Source: an uncultured Mycoplasmatota bacterium
GTDB taxonomy: Bacteria; Bacillota_I; Bacilli_A; RF39; UBA660
Direction: 5' to 3'
Length of the DNA stretch: 7,814 nt
NCBI GenBank assembly: GCA_900553045.1
Contig: USBW01000026.1
Location: 1 to 7,814 of the forward strand
The notes under the pieces are model-generated. The model was not told the origin of the DNA. It did no database searches and saw only the letters and a list, made by a program, of their open reading frames with translations. How positions within the stretch are numbered: the stretch's first letter is position 1; each line of letters opens with the position of its first letter. The position numbers and the translations under genes were made by a program. Shown here piece by piece: positions 1 through 6,182 of the stretch.

Positions 1-2
1 TT

Positions 3-296
3 GTGGAAGAAAAAGAAGTTAAAAAGAAAAAGAGTCTATGGAAAAAAATACTGTTAGTAATTTTAGATATTTTGGTTATTCTGTTAGCTTGTTACTTTAT
101 TATTGCATATGTTAACTTTAAGAAAATAAGTAATAACGAGGAGCCAATCTTGATTGCTTCAGTTGAGGAGTACGAGCAAGATAATCATCATGTCAAAGTT
201 TATAATGGTGTAATTTATAAAATTGTCTATGATGAAATTCCTGGTGATAGTGTAGTCCTAAAGCTTAAACTTTGGTTTATGGAGGACATTGGATAG
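3..296 (+). CDS. Small single-pass membrane protein, unknown function (possibly 5'-partial)
   Basis: This 97-residue frame begins at a GTG at the window edge. The frame is open to base 1, so the GTG may be an internal valine and the gene may start upstream. Residues 1-15 are very lysine/glutamate rich (cytoplasmic, positive-inside). Residues about 16-39 form one hydrophobic helix. The remaining ~58 residues are polar and would lie outside the membrane. The end reads KLKLWFMEDIG. No enzymatic motif is visible and I do not recognise a named family. The stop (294-296) lies two bases before the ATG of the DUF368 gene, so the two are almost certainly co-transcribed. A role beside the lipid-carrier translocase is a guess from position only. 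Coding status is likely because of the membrane-protein pattern and tight coupling. Confidence 0.7.
   Translation: MEEKEVKKKKSLWKKILLVILDILVILLACYFIIAYVNFKKISNNEEPILIASVEEYEQDNHHVKVYNGVIYKIVYDEIPGDSVVLKLKLWFMEDIG
281..286 (+). promoter_or_regulatory. Ribosome binding site of the DUF368 gene
   Basis: GGAGGA lies 12 bases before the ATG at 299, inside the end of the upstream gene. The spacing is a little long, but it supports ATG 299 over the in-frame TTG at 272, which has no purine-rich site before it. Confidence 0.5.
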
Positions 297-298
297 TT

Positions 299-1153
299 AT
301 GACTTTAAAAGAGGCGTTTTTGGTTTTAATTAAAGGGGCAATGTTGGGAATAGGTAATGTTATTCCGGGAGTTAGTGGAGGAGCTTTAGCAATTTCTTTG
401 GGTTTATATGAGACTATCGTTAACTCCCTTGGTAATTTTTTCAAAGATATAAGAAAAAATTTTAAATTGCTGTTACCGATTATTTTAGGCACAATTATTG
501 GTATTTTATCTGCTGGGCAGCTTATTACTTTTTTACTTGGCCAATATAAGCCACAGACAATTTTATTTTTTGTAGGTGTGATTTTTGGTGGCGTTTCAAT
601 TATTATGCGCAAGTCTCGCAAAGAAGTGACAAAAAGTAATTTGTTGTTGTGTCTTCTTATTTTTGTGGCTGTGACCTTATTTAATTTTTTAGACTTTAAT
701 GCTGTCAGTGTCTCTTTAGATAATTTGGGTTATTTTGATTATATAAAGATTTTCTTTTTAGGTTTGTTAGCATCAACGTCAATGCTCATTCCAGGTATTT
801 CTAGTTCAATTATTTTAATGCTGGCAGGTTTTTACAGACCAATTATTGAAGCTCTTAAATTACTGTTCACTAAAGAAGCGTTCTTAAATTCTTTTATAAT
901 TCTTGCAATTTTCGCAATAGGTGTACTGTTAGGATTATTTTTAATTGCTAAAGTAGTTTCTTTATTACTTAAAAAATATGAGTTCAAAGCTTACTGGGGA
1001 ATTTTAGGTTTTGTCTTGGCTTCGATTGTGCTATTATTTTTGCAAATAGATACTTTTACAGTAAACTTTACTAATATCTTTACTTGTATTTTGACCTTTT
1101 TGTGGGGTTATGTTTTAGCTAGATGTCTAGAGCGTGAAAAATATTTTTATTAA
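299..1153 (+). CDS. popT: DUF368 polyprenyl-phosphate translocase (PopT type)
   Basis: This 284-residue polytopic membrane protein is typical in length for DUF368. Two related proline-glycine motifs mark the family's internally duplicated fold: GNVIPGVSGG at residues 19-28 and MLIPGISSS at 162-170. Hydrophobic helices fill most of the chain (about 56-80, 86-103, 114-131, 150-178, 196-224, 231-250, 258-275). Established knowledge: DUF368 (PopT) and DedA (UptA) proteins have been identified as translocases that return undecaprenyl phosphate from the outer to the inner leaflet of the cytoplasmic membrane, recycling the carrier for peptidoglycan and wall polymers. I take ATG 299 as the start because the earlier TTG at 272 lacks a ribosome site. 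The gene is coupled to the small membrane protein upstream and ends just before a terminator. The family call is firm; the exact substrate is inferred. Confidence 0.9.
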   Translation: MTLKEAFLVLIKGAMLGIGNVIPGVSGGALAISLGLYETIVNSLGNFFKDIRKNFKLLLPIILGTIIGILSAGQLITFLLGQYKPQTILFFVGVIFGGVSIIMRKSRKEVTKSNLLLCLLIFVAVTLFNFLDFNAVSVSLDNLGYFDYIKIFFLGLLASTSMLIPGISSSIILMLAGFYRPIIEALKLLFTKEAFLNSFIILAIFAIGVLLGLFLIAKVVSLLLKKYEFKAYWGILGFVLASIVLLFLQIDTFTVNFTNIFTCILTFLWGYVLARCLEREKYFY

Positions 1154-1168
1154 TTATTTATTGAGAAT

Positions 1169-1198
1169 TAAGTCCAAGAAATGTTGGGCTTATTTTTT
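1169..1198 (+). terminator. Rho-independent terminator after popT
   Basis: A 9-bp stem (1169-1177 with 1184-1192, one G-U pair, core AGTCCAA/TTGGGCT) encloses the 6-base loop GAAATG. It is followed directly by six T (1193-1198). It lies 15 bases after the popT stop and closes that transcription unit. Confidence 0.85.
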
Positions 1199-1308
1199 AT
1201 ATATCAAAAAGTGTAAAAATATTTGGTTTGAAAGGGCAAAACAGTAAAGGAAAATCTGAATTTTCAAGCTATTTATTATTAGAAAAATGCTATTTGGAAG
1301 AAATAAAA

Positions 1309-1322
1309 AAATAACGTTATTT
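1309..1322. repeat. Perfect 14-bp palindrome upstream of the tnpB promoter
   Basis: AAATAACGTTATTT reads identically on both strands and ends four bases before the -35 box at 1327. It could be a protein-binding site or part of the element's left-end structure. The region is AT-rich, so chance is possible. The direct repeat GCTATTT (1268-1274 and 1289-1295) lies just upstream. Confidence 0.4.
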
Positions 1323-1326
1323 ATTA

Positions 1327-1355
1327 TTGACACGCGTACAAATGTTTGATATGAT
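1327..1355 (+). promoter_or_regulatory. Near-consensus sigma-A promoter of tnpB
   Basis: The -35 box TTGACA (1327-1332) is a perfect consensus match. The -10 box TATGAT (1350-1355) differs by one base, and the spacer is the ideal 17 bases. The start of transcription is expected near 1362, giving a short leader of about 18 bases that carries the ribosome site AGGTGA (1368-1373), 6 bases before the ATG. A small dyad, CAAATGTTTG (1339-1348), sits inside the spacer and could be an operator. Confidence 0.85.
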
Positions 1356-1379
1356 GACTTCGACAGCAGGTGATATGAC

Positions 1380-2519
1380 ATGAATTTAATTTATAGGAGT
1401 TATCAGTTTCGTCTTTATCCAAATGATGAACAAATAGGAATAATTCAAAAGATATTTGGATGTACAAGACTAGTTTATAATTATTATTTAGAAAAAAGAA
1501 AAGAAAGTGGTCTAACCTGTTTATCAGCGATTAGGAATTTAACTAATTTAGCACAGACGTATCCATTTTTAGAAGAGATAGATTCTTGTAGTTTAAGATG
1601 CGCTTTGTTTGATTTAGATGACGCTTTTAAACGTTATAATCGTAAGCAAGGCGATTATCCTAAATTTAAAGGAAAATATACTGCAAAGAGGAGTTATCGA
1701 ACTAATTATATATCGAATGTTTATAAAGGAAGAAAGTATGAGAATATAAAAATTGATTTGAAAAAAAGAGTAATTAGTTTACCTAAATTAGGGGAAGTCA
1801 AAATAAGGGGATATAGGAATTTACAATCTTTAGAAGCTAGAATCATTAGTGCGACAGTTAGTCAATTGGCAAATGGAAAATATTATGTTAGCATTGCAGT
1901 AGAAGAAAAACATCCAGTGGTCAAAATTATTCCTAAAAAAATAATAGGGATTGACTTAGGACTAAAAGATGTTGTGATTACAAGTGATGGAGAGAAAATA
2001 AAAAACAATAAGATTATTGAAAAATATGAAAAGAGAATTAAGAGAAAGCAAAGGGAGTTAGCAAGACGAAAAAAGGGAAGTAGTAATTATTATAAAACTA
2101 AACAAAAAATAGCTATTCTTTATCAGAAATTGAAGAATGCTAGGAAGTATTTTATACATAAGACGACTAAGAAGTTGGTACTGGAAAATGATATTATTAT
2201 AAGTGAAAATTTAAATGTAAAAAGCTTAATAGAAGGGAAGAAGCTATCTAAACAGTTAAGTGATGTAAGCTTATCTAGGCTCTGTAGTGTATTAGCATAT
2301 AAGGCAACATATTTTGGTAAGAGATATATAAAAATAGACCGGTACTATCCTAGTAGTCAAGAGTGCAGCCACTGCGGATATAAAAACATAAAAGTGAAAA
2401 ATTTAGCAGTTAGAACCTGGCGTTGCCCCAGTTGTGGATACGGGCATGATCGGGATATTAATGCTAGTATCAATATATTATTTGAAGGTTTAAAAATTTA
2501 TATGGAAGAGTTAGTGTAA
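1380..2519 (+). CDS. tnpB: TnpB RNA-guided nuclease of an IS200/IS605-group element
   Basis: The 379-residue protein has the full TnpB layout. The N-terminal helix-turn-helix/wedge region starts YRSYQFRLYPN. The split RuvC domain has all three acidic residues: D192 in GIDLG, E276 in ISENLNV and D359 in HDRDINAS. A target-nucleic-acid-binding zinc finger carries C329, C332, C349 and C352 (CSHCG and CPSCG). Length is normal and no frameshift or stop is seen, so the protein looks functional. Known of the family: TnpB is a compact ancestor of Cas12 that cuts double-stranded DNA next to a short TAM, guided by an omega-RNA made from the element's right end. This keeps the element in place after excision. 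The ATG at 1380 is supported by AGGTGA six bases upstream and by the promoter at 1327. The guide-RNA region follows the stop. Confidence 0.95.
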   Translation: MNLIYRSYQFRLYPNDEQIGIIQKIFGCTRLVYNYYLEKRKESGLTCLSAIRNLTNLAQTYPFLEEIDSCSLRCALFDLDDAFKRYNRKQGDYPKFKGKYTAKRSYRTNYISNVYKGRKYENIKIDLKKRVISLPKLGEVKIRGYRNLQSLEARIISATVSQLANGKYYVSIAVEEKHPVVKIIPKKIIGIDLGLKDVVITSDGEKIKNNKIIEKYEKRIKRKQRELARRKKGSSNYYKTKQKIAILYQKLKNARKYFIHKTTKKLVLENDIIISENLNVKSLIEGKKLSKQLSDVSLSRLCSVLAYKATYFGKRYIKIDRYYPSSQECSHCGYKNIKVKNLAVRTWRCPSCGYGHDRDINASINILFEGLKIYMEELV

Positions 2520-2542
2520 AAAATAAAAAAAAGAACAAAAAA

Positions 2543-2612
2543 TCTACGGTAGCAACTATCGGAAGTTAAGTCTGTGGAGAATAGGGGTTGCTCTATCTGT
2601 GAAGCAGAAAAT
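2543..2612 (+). ncRNA. Putative omega-RNA (right-end RNA) scaffold of TnpB
   Basis: After an A-rich stretch following the tnpB stop there are compact foldable segments. Hairpin 1: CGGTAG (2547-2552) with CTATCG (2556-2561), loop CAA. Hairpin 2: AG(A)ATAG before 2585 with CTATCT (2593-2598), closed on the outside by TCTG (2571-2574) with CAGA (2605-2608). AGCAAC (2551-2556) is exactly complementary to GTTGCT (2587-2592), so a pseudoknot or alternative pairing is possible. Established knowledge: omega-RNA lies at the 3' end of tnpB and continues past the element boundary, where the flanking bases act as the guide. Its 5' end probably lies inside tnpB. The extent given is my estimate. Confidence 0.6.
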
Positions 2613-2641
2613 AAAAAAACACAAAAGCACTATACTTTTGT
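2613..2641 (-). terminator. Rho-independent terminator of the LCP gene
   Basis: On the minus strand, ACAAAAG and CTTTTGT (2621-2627 with 2635-2641) form a 7-bp stem around a 7-base loop. A T-rich tail follows, with seven T from 2619 down to 2613. It begins three bases past the LCP stop codon. It is convergent with tnpB and abuts the element's right end. Confidence 0.75.
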
Positions 2642-2644
2642 ATT

Positions 2645-4666
2645 TTATAAGCTTGGTTCAGTTGACGTTGTAGTGTCGTTATCTTCGACTGCATCTGTAC
2701 TGGAGTCTTGATTATCTCCGTCACTTGGCGTTCCAGGAATTTCTGGAGTCTCTGGGGTTTCTGGAGTCTCTGGCTCCTCTGGAGTTTCTGTTGGCGGAGT
2801 AATTGTTGTTTGTTCAACTTTGGCAACAGTGAAGGTAACACCATCAGATCCAATTAAGTCAAGTCTTTTATTTGCCGGAAGATTTTGACTTAGAATTTGA
2901 CCATCAGTACCACTTGTGACAACTTTTTCTTCGATTTTGACACTGATGCCACGAGCACCTAACCAAGCTCTAGCATGGCTTATATCTTCGCCAACGAAGT
3001 TAGGTAGAAGGGCATATGTTTCGGTTGAAGAAGTAGGATTTTTACCTATAGTTTCCATTTCGTATTCGTCTTCAATATCAAAATCCATCTGATAAGTTAA
3101 ACTGACATCTTCAAGGCCAAGATTTTGTTTCATGACTTTAACTACTTGGTCTAAACTACTTTGATTAATAATATAATCTGATAAGACTAATCCCATACTC
3201 TCATCATAAATATTCTGACTTACTCCAGATAGGTAAAGCTGTTGAATGTTGATAATATTTTCTGAGTTACTTGTTAATAAGATATTCTTGGCGATGTCAT
3301 AGAATGATAATAACTGATTAGTTGTAAAGTTAGTATCGATACTATTACTTACTGTATCTAATATTTCTAAGGCTTGGTTAGCGCTAGAAATAGATTTTAG
3401 TTTGTTTAGCATTCCTTGAACTACTAATTGTTGATTTAAGCCGCGTTGTAGATCGCCAGTGGCAAGCGTCTTACGATGCCTTGCAAGCGCTAGTGCTTCT
3501 TCGCCATTTAAAGTTTGTAATCCTTCTTCAAGGCAGATTAAATGGGAACCAAATCGACGGTCACTATCTTGCTCACAGAAATCCATTGGGACATCGACTT
3601 CGATTCCTCCAAGGGTGTCAACCATTTTTACAACTCCCTTGAAGTTAACTTTGACATAATAATCAATATTGATGCCAGTGAAGTTTTCAATTGTTTTAAT
3701 CATACAAGATTCGCCATTCCAAGCAGCATGGGTTATTTTATTTTCTTTTTGGTTGGTAAAGCAAGCAATAGGGACATAAGAGTCTCTTGGAATACTTAGA
3801 ATAGTAGCATTTAAAGTTTTAGGATTAAAAGTTACTAACATTAAAGCGTCACCATTACCAGTAGCATTTTTACTTAAAGTTTCTTCGGTGGAATCAATTC
3901 CCATTAAAAGAACAGTAAATGGTTCAGTTATTTGATTACTCTGGTTTATATTAACCATTTCTTCACCAGTGTATTTGGCAATTTCTTCTTTGGTTAGAGT
4001 CTTTTCTTTAGTAGCAATTATTTTAGTTTCAGTTCCAATATTTTTGTACTCTTCGATGCTAGTAAACATGGTTGGGTAAGTCTTTGGTAAGATAGCAGCA
4101 TCAATGGTACCATCATATAAGTCACCAACTAATTCTGAAAAACTGTTATATTCAACAACAGTTGCATCAGTATTTAATTTATGTTCATTGATTATCTCAA
4201 GGCCGATAATATAGCCATCGATTGATGTTTCATCGGCATTTATACCAATGGTCTTACCATTTAAATCATCAATGCTATCAATGCCACTGTCGTTTAAAGT
4301 AATAACGGCAGTTTCATAAGTTACACGATCTTTATTAACACTATCAATTTTAGCATAAGTAGTGTAAATAAAATAACCAACAGTACCATAGATAGCTATT
4401 AAAACACTAATTATAACAATAAAAGAGATAAATCTTGAAAGGTTATTTTTCTTGAGTAATTTGCGTAGGAATATTAAAATAACTGCATTTAATAAAAGGA
4501 TAGCAGCCATCGCAAGATATCTTATCTGACTTTCGATGCCATTTATTAAAAAGATTGAATAAATAGTAAAGATAGTAACCGCTACGAAGATAATTTGAAA
4601 TATAGCTAATATCACTCTAATTATTTTTTTAGGTCTTGGTCTTTTTTCCTTTTTTTCTTTTTCCAT
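2645..4666 (-). CDS. LCP-family glycopolymer transferase with solute-binding-like and PASTA domains
   Basis: The protein has 673 residues from the chosen start (675 from an earlier ATG; numbering below uses 675). A Lys/Arg-rich tail is followed by three membrane helices (about 17-44, 52-70 and 80-104). Residues about 120-245 resemble part of a periplasmic solute-binding protein (GIDSIDDLNGKTIGI; DGTIDAAILP). The LCP catalytic domain spans about 252-428: FTVLLMGID, D275, SIPRD (R296, D297), ALARHR (R399), then GDLQRGLNQQ (D407, R410). A PASTA domain covers about 556-619, and a Thr/Pro/Glu-rich tail ends the protein. Known of the family: LCP enzymes transfer teichoic-acid or capsule-type polymers from undecaprenyl pyrophosphate to peptidoglycan outside the membrane. 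Three helices plus an accessory domain before LCP recall streptococcal CpsA/Cps2A. Four cysteines (304, 323, 366, 380) could form disulfides. The older label 'transcriptional attenuator' should not be used. The polymer handled here is unknown. Confidence 0.9.
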   Translation of the reverse strand: MEKEKKEKRPRPKKIIRVILAIFQIIFVAVTIFTIYSIFLINGIESQIRYLAMAAILLLNAVILIFLRKLLKKNNLSRFISFIVIISVLIAIYGTVGYFIYTTYAKIDSVNKDRVTYETAVITLNDSGIDSIDDLNGKTIGINADETSIDGYIIGLEIINEHKLNTDATVVEYNSFSELVGDLYDGTIDAAILPKTYPTMFTSIEEYKNIGTETKIIATKEKTLTKEEIAKYTGEEMVNINQSNQITEPFTVLLMGIDSTEETLSKNATGNGDALMLVTFNPKTLNATILSIPRDSYVPIACFTNQKENKITHAAWNGESCMIKTIENFTGINIDYYVKVNFKGVVKMVDTLGGIEVDVPMDFCEQDSDRRFGSHLICLEEGLQTLNGEEALALARHRKTLATGDLQRGLNQQLVVQGMLNKLKSISSANQALEILDTVSNSIDTNFTTNQLLSFYDIAKNILLTSNSENIINIQQLYLSGVSQNIYDESMGLVLSDYIINQSSLDQVVKVMKQNLGLEDVSLTYQMDFDIEDEYEMETIGKNPTSSTETYALLPNFVGEDISHARAWLGARGISVKIEEKVVTSGTDGQILSQNLPANKRLDLIGSDGVTFTVAKVEQTTITPPTETPEEPETPETPETPEIPGTPSDGDNQDSSTDAVEDNDTTTSTEPSL
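2742..2786 (-). repeat. Five 9-bp units encoding Thr-Pro-Glu repeats
   Basis: On the plus strand, units of the type TCTGGAGTC recur five times in tandem (2742, 2751, 2760, 2769, 2778) with one to four changes between copies. They encode the TPE-rich stretch of the LCP tail. The unit is a multiple of three, so gain or loss would change tail length without breaking the frame. Confidence 0.8.
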
Positions 4667-4674
4667 AATCATTT

Positions 4675-4680
4675 CTCCTT
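4675..4680 (-). promoter_or_regulatory. Ribosome binding site that decides the LCP start
   Basis: AAGGAG on the minus strand lies only 2 bases before the first ATG (4672) but 8 bases before the second in-frame ATG (4666). The second is therefore the likely start, removing two residues from the longest frame. Confidence 0.75.
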
Positions 4681-4687
4681 GTTTACT

Positions 4688-4716
4688 ATTATATAATAAT
4701 TCTCAAATAACAGCAA
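4688..4716 (-). promoter_or_regulatory. Sigma-A type promoter of the LCP gene
   Basis: On the minus strand the -35 box TTGCTG (4716-4711) and a perfect -10 TATAAT (4693-4688) are separated by 17 bases. Transcription should begin near 4681, a very short leader to the ATG at 4666. With the PBP terminator just upstream, the LCP gene appears to be its own unit. Confidence 0.75.
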
Positions 4717-4725
4717 TAATAATGG

Positions 4726-4753
4726 AAAAAACTTTGCCATTTGACAAAGTTTT
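4726..4753 (-). terminator. Rho-independent terminator of the PBP gene
   Basis: The 9-bp perfect stem AAAACTTTG / CAAAGTTTT (4728-4736 with 4745-4753) has an 8-base loop. On the minus strand the T-run continues through 4726. The stem overlaps the PBP stop codon (4752-4754) and separates this gene from the LCP promoter. Confidence 0.85.
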
Positions 4754-6182
4754 ATTCAATTATTGTAACAGTCTTAATAAACGATTTGCTCTTGCCTTTA
4801 TAAGTCGCTGTGTAAGTAACTTCATATTTTCCAGCTTTTAAAGTGTCAATTGTTGTGACTGTTTGGCCTGTATTTAAATCTTTTATAGACCGTGTTATAG
4901 AAGCACTGCTGGTAACATCAATCAAGTTTTCATAGACCAGAATAGCAGGGTCGGTCTCTGTGTATACCTCACCAACGCTTAAAGTGACATCGGTATCATC
5001 GTTAAACTCAAAGATTATATTTGTTTCGAGGACGATTTTAACACCGCTACTCATATTGTTGTTAGAGTCACTGTAGCAGGTTATAACTGTGTATGTTCCA
5101 TAGATGTCATCTGCCGTGTAAGTGAAGTAATTTTTATCAGTAAAGCCTAAGTAAGTATCATTTAAATAAATTTTATAACCAAATGTTCCGTAATCTTCTT
5201 TAATATCAGTAGGTGGGTTAACACTGTTCCATGTCAATTTAGCAGTGTTGCCATTTTGTGATACTGATAGGCCAGTTACATCGTCTAGTTGATTATATTT
5301 ACTAGATACTTCAGTTGGTTCAGTACCTTTTTTAAACAATTCTGTGATCTTTTGATCAGATGGCGTATTTTCACTTGGTAGTGCTAGCGGATCAGAATTT
5401 TTTTCAACTGTTTGCCAGATAACACTATCAGGCTTTTCAAAACTTGGTCCATTTGAGTCAAAGACCGCTTTAGCACAAGCTCGGTATAGACCGTTTCTTT
5501 GAGTAACCATTTGACTTTGAGTTAAGTAAACACCTTTTTCATTATATTCAAAACCAGTCCACATCGCCATAGAAATATTAGGTGTGTAACCTGCGATCCA
5601 ACCATCTGGAGTAGCTGATGATGGATAATTGTATTCTTTTAAAGTTGCATCATCGTAATTGGTAGTTCCTGTTTTTACTGCAACATCAGTCTTAATGGCA
5701 CCTTTTACTCCAGTATCGATAGCGACTCCTCTTAAGATATCGGTTATCATATAAGCTGTTGAATCACTCATAGCTTGAACTCTTTCAGATTCGAATTCTA
5801 ATACTTCTTCAGTTTCTCTTAAAATTATCTTATTGACTGTATATGGTTCATAATAGTAACCACCATTAGCAAATGCGGCATAAGCTGCTGCTAGCTGTAG
5901 AGGGGAAGCTCCATTAAATGCCCCTAAAGCGTGAGCTTCATGTAATTTACCATTAGCATCAATTTCTGGTTCGATACCTAAAGTTGTGACAAACTCTTTG
6001 ATTTTTTCATTGTCTACTGATTGGAAAGCTTTAACAGCAGGAATGTTTAAGGAATTTCTAAGCATATAGCGTAGGGTTCCTGCACCATAGTATCTATTAT
6101 TAAAGTTTTTAAGTGGAGTACCGTCACTGTAAGTATAAGGCTCATCGACGAAAGTTGTACCTGTCGACCAATATAAGTCGTT
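4752..6182 (-). pseudogene. Class A PBP, C-terminal part (transpeptidase motifs 2 and 3, FN3, Ig-like) after frameshift
   Basis: This frame is open from a stop at 6183-6185 and continues the PBP that starts at 7627. PBP sequence resumes at the TGG codon (6170) with WSTGTTFVDEPYTYSDGTP. The first ATG (6065) has no ribosome site and sits inside the transpeptidase domain, so this is not an independent gene. Visible motifs are SLN (the SxN motif, near 6053-6045) and KTG (5675-5667, context AVKTGTTNYDD). An FN3-like domain follows (roughly 5280-5030), then a bacterial Ig-like domain to the end. If joined, the whole protein is about 957 residues, with SxN at about 525 and KTG at about 651. Outside the shift the sequence is well conserved, with no decay. 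That points to a very recent mutation or a sequencing/assembly error. A terminator overlaps the stop. Confidence 0.85.

Larger units (their letters stand above)
1200..2612 (+). mobile_element. Lone-TnpB IS200/IS605-group insertion element (IS1341-like), approximate ends
   Basis: The element holds one tnpB with no tnpA Y1 transposase or IS607-type recombinase in the window, plus a structured right end. It lies between the popT terminator and the LCP-gene terminator, both of which look intact. Both boundaries are estimates: these elements lack inverted terminal repeats and target duplications. The left end falls somewhere in 1200-1320. The right end falls between the last right-end stem (2608) and the A-tract of the LCP terminator (2613-2619). 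A small left-end hairpin (1250-1255 with 1260-1265, loop CTGA) could be part of a transposase recognition structure. Without TnpA, movement would depend on a related element elsewhere. Confidence 0.7.

Noticed and set aside
1190..1381. Minus-strand open frame of 63 codons upstream of tnpB
   Set aside because: It overlaps the popT terminator and tnpB promoter, has low-complexity content and lacks a ribosome site.
2593..2853. Minus-strand open frame rich in Gln/Arg/Leu
   Set aside because: It is an out-of-frame reading of the Thr-Pro-Glu repeat of the LCP tail.
3459..3799. Plus-strand open frames inside the LCP gene
   Set aside because: They are antisense to a well-conserved catalytic domain and their translations match no family pattern.
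6047..6065. Independent start of the C-terminal PBP part at ATG 6065
   Set aside because: It begins inside the transpeptidase domain with no ribosome site, and good PBP sequence continues upstream in the same frame to 6170.
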